DNA from: Distichodus sexfasciatus
Lineage: Eukaryota > Chordata > Actinopteri > Characiformes > Distichodontidae
Reading direction: 5' to 3'
Length of the DNA stretch: 64,000 bases
Assembly: GCA_032718565.1 (NCBI GenBank)
Contig: JAVGVS010000305.1
Coordinates: 434,001 to 498,000 of the forward strand
Shown: one piece after another, positions 10,926 through 22,546 of the stretch
Layout: the number at the start of each line of letters is the position of its first letter
Position numbering within the stretch: position 1 is the stretch's first letter
Translations under genes and position numbers: made by a program
The notes under the pieces: generated by a model
Told to the model about the DNA's origin: nothing
The model's input: only the letters and a program-made list of their open reading frames with translations
Database searches by the model: none

Positions 10926-12780
10926 TCATAAGTCCAACTGCTGTGCTGCTATTGAACGCTCTCCCTGACCTGAAGCGGCATTACCCACTGGCAACTTAAG
11001 CACAAGATCTTAAGAACAGCACAGAAAAAAGAAATAACAGCATTAAATAGAAAAAAGAAATAACAGCACTTAAGACTGCAAAAACTTGACCTCTGGGTAG
11101 TATCAATGTGCAGTAATTGAACTAAATTCCATGTGCGATGTCATCATATGAGGATTGTGTAATAAAAGCTGTATGAGTTTTAACTAAATTAGAAGGCACT
11201 ATTTAAATGGGAAGGCGGTATATAAATAAAAGCTATATAAATAAGACGCTATATAAATCATTACAGCTGTAGACCTATTTATTTGCACCTTATGTATAAA
11301 GGCATATGTTTCACATTTTGATTTAATACTCATCTACATGATGGAAACATAACATTACGGTGTGAGCTGTAATGAACTACAGCAGGTTTGTTTTGGTACT
11401 TTTGAGCAGTGCAAGTGTCAAAATACGCATAATATATAAATATATGAACACTTCTACTAATACTTTAGTATTACTTCAGGAATCTTTGTTTTAAAAAACC
11501 TTTTTGAATAAATGGAAACATTGTAGGTTTGAAATAATAAAAATGACCATTATACAAAAAAAAAAAATCAAACAAATAAACAAACATTGCTCCCTTCTAA
11601 AACGATCTACCTATCTAAACTAGAGTAAATGGAGTTTTAATATGTTATCCATATTTCTTGAACTAGCTTTGCTGCAGTTTGTTGAAAACTAATTACAAAT
11701 ATAACATATAACCTTAACCCTAGATGTTCTTGTTGCAATATTTGACTATTAACAATGTTTATACATCATAACCTTGTATTATGCTAATACATTCATAAAT
11801 AATATGCTTGTCAAAGCATCTCATCTTTTAAGTGCTTATTCAACCATATATTGGTTTGAAGCACTTTTCAACCATACGTTGAAGCTTTTGCTCGTGTATG
11901 TGTATGTGTGTGGAAGCATGAGTGAGTCATATCGCATGCACACCTTTCACTGTGAATCTGCCAGCATGGAGTCATTAAAAAGTCTTTATACTTAGTGCTG
12001 GAGAATACCAGAAAGTCCAAAAGATCTAAGGAATTACCCAAATCACCACAGAATTTTCCACAAACATTTTAGCTAATGTCTTAAATGACGTCTGGGTGTT
12101 TCTTGGCCCTTTTAATGTTGGCATTTCCGATAAACCTCTCACTAACACATTCCCTTTTATTCTGGGCATGTGTGTGATGTCAGCGCTTCCCTTGTTCTGA
12201 AGAGGCCCAGTCCGGCTAGAGATATCAGTGTTTCTAAGTATAGGGTCCGCATGAATCACGGCCTAACAAGAGAGCCACGGACGAGCAAACAGAGAGTCAG
12301 TCATTCCTGACCTTTACTGGTCACGTTTACCTTGTTACAGTTTTAGATTCTCACACTCGTCTCAATACCGTGTCCACTTTGGAAACCACTTCACACCATG
12401 AGCTCCAATAAACACGCACCTGCGGATGACAGTTAACTTTTTGGTGCAGCACAAACTCTTCATGCCTCACCATAACTACAGTACACCGTAAATTGTGGAG
12501 TTGAACTTGGTTAGAGGGTTGGGAGGAGGTTGCGTGACCCGGAGATGTCAAGAGGCTTACTGCAAGGGATTATTTTGGGGGAGGACTTAAGGAAAAATCC
12601 ATCAGCATGGGTTCTAGGGGTCAAGGTCACGCTGCCTGGCTCCCCAACTCTCGCAGATTTGGGAGATGTTTATGCTTCAGAGGGTTAAGTATATGGTCAG
12701 ATATAGCGACAATCAGCTCCTACATCATAAATATTTTTTTAAGTAGATTTAAATATATATTACTGTAGTGGCATTCTTTT
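10926..12780. other. AT-rich non-coding sequence with a LINE-tail-like repeat
   Basis: At about 11190-11265 the motif 'ctatataaat' recurs at least three times, resembling the microsatellite tails many fish LINEs carry. Around 12030-12540 the sequence is more complex but has no splice-supported frame. Nothing else recognised. Confidence 0.4.
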
Positions 12781-12923
12781 AGGGATAGTTTCTTGAACAT
12801 GGATTAAGCCTTAAATTAAGACTAAGTTGCAGTACCAATGGAAATTTACCTCTGAAAGTCAAAGTTAGTCTAAGACTAGTCATAATCTTAGTCTTAATCT
12901 TAATCTAAGCCACAGTGTCCCTA
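12781..12923. mobile_element. Short MITE-like element
   Basis: About 143 bp bounded by imperfect inverted termini: 'agggatagtttcttgaac' on the left and 'gtgtccct' on the right, whose complement is 'agggacac'. Internally, 'attaagccttaaattaagac' is partly mirrored by 'cttaatcttaatctaagcc'. It has no coding capacity, so it is a non-autonomous DNA element; the superfamily is not determined. Confidence 0.55.
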
Positions 12924-12962
12924 AAAACATGTTTACCATTTACATCTCATCCAAAACAAAAG

Positions 12963-13085
12963 TTCATTCATTCATTCATTATCTAAACCGCTTAATCCCA
13001 AGGGGTCGCTTGGCGGGGCGGGTATTATGGGCACAAGGCGGGGACCAACCCTGGGTAGCCGCCAACACATCACAGCAACACAGCA
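12963..13085 (-). mobile_element. SINE family B, 3' part
   Basis: On the + strand: a (TTCA)n tail, 'tctaaaccgcttaatcc', 'gggcacaaggcggggacca', 'ccctgggtagccgccaacac'. This is the complement of the 3' half of the full-length family B copy at 21242-21558 ('gttggtgcctgcccagggtt'). Confidence 0.7.
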
Positions 13086-13094
13086 ACTCCTCTA

Positions 13095-13472
13095 TTTCAA
13101 CTTCACTACTGAATACCTTGTTACATGAAAAATTAAAAAACCTTGCTCCTTCTTACCTTACCGACCTTGCTAAATTAAATCCTCAACTTCTGTTTACATT
13201 CTGTCCCTCTCATTAAAGTCCATACCATTGGTGTTAGGGCTTTCACCTACATGAATCGCCAGTTGGATTCATTTACACATTTAAAATCTGCTCTTAAAAC
13301 GCACTTTTTTAAACCAGCATCTGAATGCTCCTAACCCTAACCCAGTTCATTTATGTTAATTTTTGATGTCTGTTGTGTTTTATTGTATTTTTGCTACTTT
13401 AGCGTCTTTGCTTTTTTATTGTCTTGGCAGTTATTGTGTTATGAAAGACACCCTTAAAAAAAAAAAAAACAG
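13095..13472 (+). mobile_element. LINE (non-LTR retrotransposon) 3' fragment with poly(A)
   Basis: Two reading-frame pieces resemble the C-terminal end of fish non-LTR reverse transcriptases: KNLAPSYLTDL (13131-13170) and SALKTHFFKPAS (about 13289-13325), followed by a stop. A T-rich 3'UTR-like stretch and an A-run at 13457-13470 follow. The two pieces are in different frames, so the copy is dead and 5'-truncated. An L2/CR1-like clade is possible but not established. Confidence 0.65.
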
Positions 13473-14929
13473 TTGGATGATTTAACTGTTGGATATTTTT
13501 TTCACAAATTTTGACCTCTAAACTGTTTGTGTAATCATCACTACATCCAACGGAGAGCTGATCCAGAGAGCTTACAAGCGCCCCGATATTTTTACAGACC
13601 TATATTTTTCATACCTGAGATCCAGTTTTACAGTGTTGTTTCCCAACAAGTAATCACCAATCAGAGATCTTGTTTTGATACATTTGTAGAGCTGGCAGGA
13701 AAGATTTGTTGACATATTTGTTCCAGACTGATAGTCAAATACATCCAGTGTGAAAGCTGAAAGATGTTTTTATTTTAAGTATTCACAATCTTTTCTTTGC
13801 TGATTCACTCTAAATTGTAGCACAAAAACATTGTTTCATTGTCCAGATCTGTTCCTCTTCTCATGTTTCTCATGCTTCAAATCTTTCTACGTAATACAGG
13901 TTTTCCTGAGAAATCTGATTGTGATTCTCAGATTGATCTCATTTTGAACTTGACCAAATGAGGTGCAAACAGCCAAAGATGCTAACTATTTAATAGAATC
14001 CAGTGGGTCACATGTCCAAAATTCCAGCTCACAAGTTTTATTTAGGTTCATTCATTTATTTTAAGCTAAAGATTGCACTGATTCGATACGTGGTTTGGAT
14101 ATTGGTCTGATAACGTCTTAAATAGCTGGATCGGATATCGGTGGCATTGAAGCGATCTATGGAGCTGATCTGTAAATGCACACATGCATAATTTGTTAAA
14201 GCTGGTTTATTGTTCAATGTTCACGCTAATTTGTACATATTGATATGACAATGAGCTGAACAATCCACACAACACACTACAACCCCAATAGAAAATCACA
14301 CAAATATATTGATAACAACACCGGCTCTTGCTCGCAATCTTTATGTTCCTGATGGTTTTAGGGACCGTCACAAAATTACAGAACTGTGTTTTAACGAATC
14401 ATTTTTGAGGTGCTATTTTAATAATAAATAATTTAGCATATACATATGGGTGTGTAATTATTACATTGTTTTTGTTAGGAAAACAGTATTTATGTCAAGT
14501 ATTTCATTAAGCATAACAGAATAATCACAGTCTTGTATTCAGTATTTCTTAAAGCATTATTTTCAGTTTTCTGTTTACAAAAGAGACAGACTGTATTGTA
14601 TTGTCAGGATTAGGGTTATCAGCAGAAATCCAAATTTACAATATTGATATCGTATCAGACATTAAAAACTCTGGTATCGTGCCATGTTTATTTTAAGCCA
14701 CATTACTGGAAGTACACCTTTGTGAAGCTGGAATTTTCCACTATTGCTTCAAGCCCTGGTGTTATCTGCTGTAAACTAAATCAAAACCAAAAGAGCATAC
14801 TGCCTTTTTTTAACCAGTTCTAAGCCGTTAAAAAAAACCACAACACTTTTCTTTCTGGTATTAAACACCAATGTCCCTGAACCAGTGGCCTGTGAGGTTT
14901 CAAACTCTAAGTACTTCAGCTCACTTGGC
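13473..14929. other. AT-rich non-coding sequence
   Basis: No exon evidence. Positions 14060-14190 ('gattcgatacgtgg', 'ggatcggatatcgg') look like a degraded interspersed repeat, but I found no second copy that would define it. Confidence 0.4.
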
Positions 14930-15480
14930 ATTGGATGGATGCTCTATTGTAGCTCGTCTGTAGCTTGGAGGCCGCCAGTGGCGACGGCATTTAATCTGTA
15001 AAAACGCTCTCCCAGAACAATAGCTAAAGGCCTGGAACAATTATGATTCATTATCATGGTTATTGCGAGCCCAGCAAGAAGGACTTCCAGCAATTTTCAT
15101 TAAAAATCCCCTTCTAGTGTTTTTGCAAGCCTTTAAAGGAGCACGCCACCCAAAACGACATTGTGTCTAACAATGAACGTTCCCATTAGCTCTCAATCAC
15201 GTCTAAGCATAATAAACGTTTTCGGGAGGAGCGTCCCTTTAACCCGCCAGTGGTCGAATAATTATTAATCATTCAGATTCACTGCGATTCATTAGAACTC
15301 CTTTTTGTTCTGGCTGGAAGGACGGCCATCTTTGAAAGCAAGTGTTGAAAAATTCTCTCTCAACCCCAAGAGGTCTGCGTCTGACCTGTAGAAGCGTTGA
15401 TAGCTCCTACCGATCTTTTGTACCGCCTCTGTTAAAAATCCCAGACAGATTCATGTCTGTCTTTGTGGCAGCCTTTTGAA
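14930..15480. other. Candidate conserved non-coding element (SOX/homeodomain-like motifs)
   Basis: A long non-repetitive block with several SOX-like motifs (AACAATAG, GGAACAAT) and AT-core homeodomain motifs (TAATTATTAATCATT near 15257). It contains no long open frame. Its texture matches vertebrate developmental enhancers, but conservation has not been tested. Confidence 0.35.
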
Positions 15481-15639
15481 AAAGAAAAGGAGTTGGAGGG
15501 TGGAGGGGGAGGGGGAGGGGGAGAAAAAAACAGAAAAATTCATGATGCGTCACTTTCTCTCTCACTCACTTCAGAACGCAGCAATTCAAACAGAGGAAGG
15601 TGAAGAGAAGAAAGGTATTACGAGTGTAACGGGCAACAC

Positions 15640-15910
15640 TTTGCTCTTTCGCCGGCTTTATCTCGCTATATTGAGTCATTATTTACCTCAGCGGAAAAGG
15701 CCCCAGGTTTCTCATGGGCGGCGGGAGACCGAGCGGCGTGAGAAAGGAGCATGGGACAATGGGGAGAGAAAATATTTCATTTAGCGTTGGCCTTTTTTTT
15801 GGTTCACAACAGTAGCTTTCCCCTTTATTTGAGATGTCTCACCAGCGGGCAATTAAACGGGGAGATTTGTGGCGAAGGGCTGTGGAGAGATGGGTGTCAA
15901 TATTTACTCT
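15640..15910. other. Candidate conserved non-coding element
   Basis: A CpG-containing, non-repetitive block ('cgccggctttatctcgctat', 'ggcggcgggagaccgagcgg') following a GGGGGA-rich tract at about 15494-15530. Frames across it are short and lack splice support. Confidence 0.3.
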
Positions 15911-16318
15911 CCAGTAGAGAGACAGTGACCCAATCTGCAGCAAATCCCCAGCAGAAAGATCAATTCAATAAACCAGAACCTTATTTGGGCTGCGTAAACA
16001 GATACACACACACACTCAGAGTAACACATTATGTCTATATGGGGTCGCTGTTCTTTTCCATTGGTTAGTATATTACTGTAACTAAATTTATTAATAACTG
16101 GAAAGCTGCTGTTCTTTTTTTTGTCAGAAACATCTTGTCTTTTAGTGGTCAATCAGGTCCACACAACCAGTGTTGGCAAAGCTACACACTACTTAAAAGC
16201 TTGCTAATTAAAAGTTTGCCACTAAAACGCCAAGTTTGTATTTAATATAGTTAATTGCTACACTGCAAGCTACAGAAAGTTGCTATTTCATCCAGTAATA
16301 CTTAAGGATGTAGGATAC
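15911..16318. other. Non-coding sequence, no feature seen
   Basis: Ordinary AT-rich sequence with no gene or repeat landmark recognised. Confidence 0.4.
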
Positions 16319-17335
16319 TCATTCATTCATTCATTGTCCGAACCGCTTAAAGGTGCTATATGTACGATTGTGGACAAAACTGGTACTGCAGTCATATTCA
16401 AAATACTGTAGCGCATTGTTTCCCCTCCCCCTTCTCCCCAGACTCGAGGTTACCAGATAGGTTTGCGGACCCTTATATTTGGCCAATCTAGTGTCTAATA
16501 TTACCTTTCCTATTACCATAATTAGCGTGCTACTGTTTGCTTTGTTACTACACTGTCTCAGCGTAACACAATGCTGATGTCAGCCATCACAAGTCACTGT
16601 TTTTGTTTCTCAAACAACTCAATTGGCTCGATGACCCACCTGCACATGGGCTACAATCTATGATCCAACACGAATAATGTTATTCAACTGTTGAAAATGT
16701 TTAAAATATTCATCCCTATGTCTAGTGCTGATACAAGTAAGCCAGCCTTGGCTAAATCTTACCTGTCCAGAAGAAAATTAGCCACTTCGGCCTCTGTCTT
16801 CAATTTCCTCTCCATCTTTTAAATGCACCTCCTATGCTGATCCTCGTTTCGTTTCTGCTTTGGTCAAGACGTTTTTGAGAGTCATAGCAAGGCCTTTAGC
16901 TTTAGTAACGTCAGACATTTGTAATCCAGAATGTTTGTAGCTGCAGCTCAGTGGTAACTGGCAACCTGAATGCTAAAATGCTACTGACTTCGTGATTGGG
17001 AGATAGCGGTGGGGGGCGCTACAAGACAAAACACAAAATCAACACAAACATGATTTGCGTGCTGCAAATGACATTTTAGCATGAATATTCTGGCTGCGCT
17101 AATTTTGTCAGTGATATCAGTATTTCAAATTAACATGATTCCTTAATTTCTGGTGACATATTAGCTTCATTTAATGATTAATTGCCATAAATTTCTTACA
17201 TATAGCTCCTTTGATCTCTATCAGGGTTGCAGGGACCAGAGACTAACCCAAGGCTACAGGTGCAAGGCGGGGACCAACCACTGGGCAGGCACTAGCGTAC
17301 ACACACACAATCACACCTTCCAGGGTCGCCAATCA
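16319..17335 (-). mobile_element. SINE family B 3' part, split by a MITE
   Basis: Positions 16319-16348 carry the family B tail (TTCA repeats, then 'gtccgaaccgctt'). The matching continuation, 'tctatcagggttgcagggac' through 'ggggaccaaccactgggcag' and 'ggtcgccaatcaatgctttt', resumes at 17215-17335. The intervening 864 bp has its own inverted termini, so the SINE was present first and was then interrupted. Confidence 0.7.
16349..17212. mobile_element. Non-autonomous DNA transposon inserted in a SINE
   Basis: Terminal inverted repeats are read directly: AAAGGTGCTATATGTACG at the left end, and AAAGGAGCTATATGTAAG as the complement of the right end (17195-17212). They match at 16 of 18 positions. 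No transposase frame is present. The target duplication is unclear, so I do not assign a superfamily. The SINE halves on either side date it as the younger insertion. Confidence 0.75.
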
Positions 17336-17689
17336 ATGCTTTTGGAATTTTATCAAATGTTGTGGATGTTATATTTCTAATTTATATATATAACTATCTT
17401 AACTAATAAAGAATATTCTACATACTACCCTTAAACCTTACCACAAACACTAACCTTAAAAATATCCCTAAACTTTATTTTATGTCTGTAAACCTAATCC
17501 TGGCCTTAATCTCTGTAACAAAAGGAACATTTATAGTTTCAGTTTTTCAAATAAAACCTTTTTATTTGTTATATAAAGAAGCATTTTGCTTAAGACGGTA
17601 AATCTTAGTGAGGACGTCTAGTCCTTGTAAAAAGCAAAAATAAAAGAAACCACACACACTGACAGAGTTGCTCTTTTATTGCCGATCAA
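17336..17689. other. AT-rich non-coding sequence
   Basis: No gene seen. It holds only short ACACAC runs and AT-rich sequence. Confidence 0.4.
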
Positions 17690-18060
17690 CATCTGCATCT
17701 ACGAGACGCACGATTTGACGTTCTCAGCCCAACTCGTGTCTTGCAAAAACATTTTAACCTTTCAGATTTGTCAGAGACAAACAGCAACACTGTTGCCATC
17801 TACAAACAGGCTCACGGCAGCTCCCTAATGACCGTCTTTTTAATTAGCTTCCTATAAACAATTAACGGAGAAGGAAAAGCAAAATGGCAGCGCCTGCCCT
17901 CGGCCCGTCCGCCGTAATGACGGAGACCTTTGGAGTGGATTGTTTAGGAAATGGTGCCAGCCTCACATTCATTATCTCGACTTAATTAAAGAGGGGTTTT
18001 TTATTTCCCACTCAGCTGTGCGAGGGAGTGCATTTGCTGAACGAGTATAAGGGAGGAAAC
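17690..18060. other. Candidate conserved non-coding element (homeodomain-like motifs)
   Basis: A non-repetitive, CpG-containing block with TTTTTAATTAGCTTCC and AACAATTAACGG near 17838-17868 and CGACTTAATTAAAG near 17978-17992. These are AT-core motifs typical of homeodomain sites. No long frame. Enhancer role is inferred from texture only. Confidence 0.35.
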
Positions 18061-18307
18061 GGCAGACTTGATACTCGTGACTTGACTGGAGTAAGATTTA
18101 AGTCTGAAATTCGACAACATGTGACTTGCATCATAAATCATTCTTTATTTCTGTTGCTGTGCATTTTGTGCATGATTAAGGAAGTGTAAATGTTAAACGT
18201 CATAATAGTTGTATTTCATAAGTGATTCATAATAATCGTACTGACTTTACCTCGTCTTGGAGTTCAAGAAACTTTAGACTTTTAAAAGTGAAAGTGAGTT
18301 TTTGAAA

Positions 18308-18530
18308 GTGATTATTTGTCATTGTGAGCACACCACAGCACAGCACACAGTGCACCACAATGAAATGTGACCTCTGTATTTGACCCATCGGTGAAGGAGC
18401 AGTGGGCAGCTAACAAGGGCAGCGCCCAGGGAAAGTACCTTGCTCATGAGTACCTCAGTGGTAACTGGATTTGAACCTGCAATGTTCTCATCACAGGTCA
18501 AACACCCTACCGTTACACACCAACTGACCA
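18308..18530 (-). mobile_element. tRNA-derived SINE, family A, copy 4
   Basis: On the + strand: 'gtgattatttgtcattgtga', 'cacagcacagcacacagtgc', 'tgacctctgtatttgaccca', 'aaggagcagtgggcagctaa', 'tgctcatgagtacctcagtg', then a box-B complement 'ggatttgaacctg'. This is one of the better-preserved copies. Confidence 0.85.
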
Positions 18531-19235
18531 ATAAGTCTAAAAGGGTTGGACTTTTAATTCTCTCTCAGCTACGTATTTCATCTCACCATTATTTGAAACC
18601 TGGCTGAATGATGAAATACACAACAGTAGTGCATACCAAGAATTTGGAACCTTCAGTCCTGGCAGATAAAATGTTATCAAATGATAGAGATAATTATGTA
18701 CAACAAAATGAAATATATAATTTTGAATGGCACTAATGGCTTTAACATCATTGATGCAGGTCTTCATACGATGCTTTAAAGGGTCCATATTATAATTTTT
18801 TTCAACAAGTTAAAATAGATCTAGGGAACTCCACTAAACATGTCTCTGAAGTCGTTTGATGAAAATACCTCTGAGCTTACCCAGTTTCGCCTGCTTCCTA
18901 CCCCTCTATTTCAGTCCCTTTCAGAACAGGCTGTTCCTCATTGCTATTCCTAAATGCAAAAAAGCTGCTGCCCACACACGCCCCACTCCAGAACTGGGGT
19001 GTAGACAGCGCAGCAAGAGTTAACCTCACACAAAAAATAACCGTCACAGCTGCTGCTAACAGACCATCTTTACAGTTGTAAATGTTCAACACAACACTCT
19101 GCCGGTAGACTACGGATCTGGAAGCGCTAGCAGTTCTACCTGTTGGTTGGTGCTTCCCAGATAGAAGGGTGGATTTATTCAAATGTCCCCCTACTGTGAT
19201 GTAGAAGTAGGGGAGAACTCTAAACCGCTCATTTA

Positions 19236-20787
19236 TGTCATGATTCGGACACAAATGCAGGAGTAAAAGTTCAAGTTTGTTTAATGAACAAAGCACACAG
19301 TCTTAGCACACGAAACACAAAACACAACAGGGGAACAGCTCAGCCAAACCAACCCGGGCACCAGACAGATAACGGCAACACTTTGTAACGTTAGCGAAAG
19401 TCCAACTCTCCGAATCCTATACTCCAAAGGGACCAAAGTTCTTAGACAAATCCCAGGCTCAGAGTTCGTAGAGAGAGTCCAAAAGCCTTTCTGGTAAATA
19501 CACAACACCAACACCTTGATGAGAGAGGTCAGAGATAGAGAGACAATAGCCGTTTAGCTAAATGGGTTAGCACCTCACCTCATGGTAGCATCACAGCGGT
19601 TAGCGACTTTCTAACTCTGATTTCATGGGGCAAAAGCGTTCCGAGCCAATAATCCACATAAGCTCCTTGATGAGAGATGATAACGAGCATAAAAGCCATG
19701 TTAATACATCAGCTCGTGGTACCTTAGCAGTTAGCTTTGATCAGGGCTCTCAAGTCTCACGCATTGAGCGTGAGACACACGCATTTCAACAAGTTCACAT
19801 GCTCACACATGACATTTCTCACTCTTAGAAATTATTAACTTTACCGCACAGAAATTCCTACAGCGTCTTTTACAAACGAATCAAAGGCAGACTACGCTAC
19901 TGTGCCCCCATAAAGCTCAGGGCAGCTGTCTTGAATTACCAACCTATCGGCCAATCAGAAAACAGAATTTCTCAGCCAATTGTTTCAGCTTCAAGCACAC
20001 ATTCTATGAATGCGCATGCGCAAGTTATAGACGAACTGGGATCATCAGGTAACACCTTCATTTATTTCAATCTTTCATTAGCTACTAAAGTTTTCCTACT
20101 CTACCAATAGTATCAGTTATCAAGGCATCAAAATCTGCCACAAGCACTTACAACCCACAACATCACTCATAAACACACACACACACGGACAGAATAACCA
20201 CCACTGTTCAAAGGGCCCATTTGGGGCTACATGTGTTTTTCCTTTTTTCTTTTTTTTTATCATTTTTTCACTAAGTTGAAATTATTTAATACAGCATGAA
20301 TATTGTGAAGAGACAATGGCCACACCCCCCCCATGAGACATTCCTCCACACGTGCGCTGCAAACTCATCCCCCCCCCCCAAAAAAAAAAAAATCTCACTC
20401 CAAGCAAACTTCAAAACTTGAAGGCCCTGGCTTTGATGTAGCATAGCAGTTAGCCCAGGTGGCGTTGGTTAGCTTCTTTGACTGTGACAAGACATGGAAT
20501 GATCACGAGGGTGAACGGACAAACTGTGACGGGTTAGACTCGTTTAAATAATAAGTGGCAAACTAATTAACTAAGAATAAACCAATGACACTACAGAACT
20601 CTAATAACCAATGAGACATATAAGGAATGTGAAGCCCAACCCAAGACATGACAAACCAGAACGTGACTAAAAGGGTTTTCTTAAAGGGACAAACACACAC
20701 ACCAGACAACCCCGATGTAGACTTGTCAAACCTCAGGTTTAATACTCTGGCGAGTCCGAGCGTCGGGCAGGAGCCGCGGACGTGACA
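19236..20787. mobile_element. Middle layer: TGTCA...TGACA-bounded insertion
   Basis: This segment begins TGTCATGATTCGGACAC and ends GCCGCGGACGTGACA, so the outermost bases form a TGTCAYG/CGTGACA inverted pair. It lies wholly inside the 18775-20924 element and is itself split by the hAT-type element at 19742-20429. No coding frame of note. The short TG..CA ends recall LTR-type termini, but no protease, polymerase or primer-binding site was seen, so the class is open. Confidence 0.55.
19742..20429. mobile_element. Inner layer: hAT-type non-autonomous transposon with 8-bp target duplication
   Basis: Terminal inverted repeats are CAGGGCTCTCAAGT at the left and ACTTGAAGGCCCTG at the right (12 of 14 match). 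They are flanked by an exact 8-bp direct repeat GCTTTGAT at 19734-19741 and 20430-20437. An 8-bp duplication with CAGGG-type ends is the signature of the hAT superfamily. At 688 bp and without a transposase frame it is non-autonomous. It contains a perfect NRF1-type palindrome, TGCGCATGCGCA, at 20011-20022. Confidence 0.9.
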
Positions 20788-20924
20788 GTTTAAACACACG
20801 ATTTCTGACATTCGTAAATTAATAATAACACAACTGACCATTTTTAACAAATTTACAGTGTGTGGACAAATGGATGTCCAAAGAACAGAAAAAGTGATTT
20901 TATTTCATAATATGGGACCTTTAA

Positions 20925-21241
20925 ATGCAAGTAAACCACCGTCTCAATCACATTCACTGCATTAAACAGGTTGATGAAAATGTCATACTGGAAGAAGAAA
21001 GAGGTATTTGCAGTTAATGCCAATATAAATTAAACACATTTGAATGAAGGCTTTGTCGTGCACTTTGGGGTTTAAAAAATTTTGCGCTGACCTTTGTGTA
21101 TTTGGGTCATATTTAAGCTGATTAACATAAATAATATTGTATAAAATGATTAAACCATGCCCATATAGGTTAGTCTTGTCTTGACTATAGTTAAAAAGAT
21201 CCTAGATTACCATAAGGATTAACATAAATTAATAAATACAA
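20925..21241. other. AT-rich non-coding sequence
   Basis: No gene or repeat landmark recognised. Its right end holds the left target duplication of the next SINE. Confidence 0.4.
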
Positions 21242-21558
21242 GGGGGGCGTGGTGGTGCAGTAGTTAGCGCAGCCACCTCACAGCGAGAATGTGCTGGAGG
21301 TCGATCACAGGATTGGCCGTAGGGACCTTCTCATGTGGAGTTTGCATGCTCTATCCATGTTTGCACGGGTTTTCTCTGGGTGCTCAGTCCAAAAGCATGC
21401 AATATAGGTTAATTGGCGACTCTAAATTGGCCCTGTAAGACGTGAATGAGGGTGTGATTGTGACCTGCGGTATGTTGGTGCCTGCCCAGGGTTGGTCCCC
21501 AGTAAGTTTACACCAGTAAGTTCACAGGATAGGGTTCCGTCCCCACAACCGCAATGAA
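21242..21558 (+). mobile_element. tRNA-derived SINE, family B, full length with target-site duplication
   Basis: It begins 'ggggggcgtggtggtgcagt' followed by 'agttagcgcagccacctcac' (box-A-like) and a degraded box B 'ggtcgatcacagg'. The body has 'gttaattggcgactctaaat' and 'ggtgcctgcccagggttggt'. An exact 12-bp direct repeat TAATAAATACAA flanks it at 21230-21241 and 21559-21570, marking LINE-mediated retrotransposition. It is the reference copy for fragments at 12963, 16319 and 56113. Confidence 0.9.
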
Positions 21559-21570
21559 TAATAAATACAA

Positions 21571-22546
21571 TGGTTATCATCAAATAATAGATACTTTGAG
21601 ATTACGTAATCTGGTCATAGTTTGTGGTTGTTGCATTGTGGTTGAAAAACTGAACCGAGTAATACTTTTAATCTATTTAATATTTTTTGTGCCCTTGCCG
21701 GGTCCCCTTTAAGTAATGTTCACTTTTTCGTGGCATGCAGACGTACAAACTCATCACTCTGAAATCAGCACAATGGTGAAGGCAAAGCTTCAGAACAGCT
21801 GCAGAAAGCGAGAGAGACAACGGCATTGTTCTTTTAGTACAAAAGTACACCTGGCTGGAGTGAAACGCTCCTATCTGGTATTGTTATTAATCTCACATTA
21901 AGCTAACATTGGAGCATGTTCGCACACACACCCAAACACACATCTGTCCTTCCATTGACACGCCATTGTTAAAAATAATGCTGGACCTCAAACTCAAGGT
22001 GTAAATTCAAAACTTTAACCCCTAGTAAGGAAACATTGGATTTACATTTTACTATCTCAATTTAAACCTTGACATTTTGTATTGAAGTTTCTTTTCCCGA
22101 CACCACAAACAAAAGGTCCTCACATAACCATAAGACCTTAAGTCTCAGGTCTGCTTTATGGACATTATGTCCTCACAAACCATCTCAAACACACACCTCT
22201 TTGTGTGCACAGCGGTAACAAACGTCACATGTGACTACATGTAAATCTGTACGTCATTTAACCCTGCCTGCCTGTCATTTTTTTGCTCTTTTAATTTACT
22301 TTTGCCTGACATAAAGGGTGGCCCCCCAGAGATATCCAAGCTAATACTACATTAATAATACAACGTGTGGTAAAAACCAGGCTGTTAAGCAGTCTATATC
22401 AGTCGCCGAGTTTTAAAAATGGAATGGCGGTGGAGTGGCTCAGCCCTAAACGGGACTGACAGATCGCACTTAAAACGCATCACTCTTCAAAAGCACATCA
22501 AAAAACACGAGCTCGCGAGATGCAGGCCTGCGCAACATAAAAGACC
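21571..22546. other. Non-coding sequence, no feature seen
   Basis: AT-rich, with remnants of GTCCTCAC/TGTCCTCAC wording near 22115-22180 that recall the GGGGAC-rich repeat. No exon evidence. Confidence 0.4.

Larger units (their letters stand above)
18775..20924. mobile_element. Outer layer of a nested transposon: non-autonomous DNA element
   Basis: The ends are inverted: TTTAAAGGGTCCATATTAT at the left, and TTTAAAGGTCCCATATTAT as the complement of the right end. About 2.15 kb lies between them, but much of that is younger insertions (19236-20787 and 19742-20429). The element's own sequence is the two flanks, about 18775-19235 and 20788-20924. No transposase frame is present. The TTTAAA ends leave the target duplication ambiguous. 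Confidence 0.75.
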
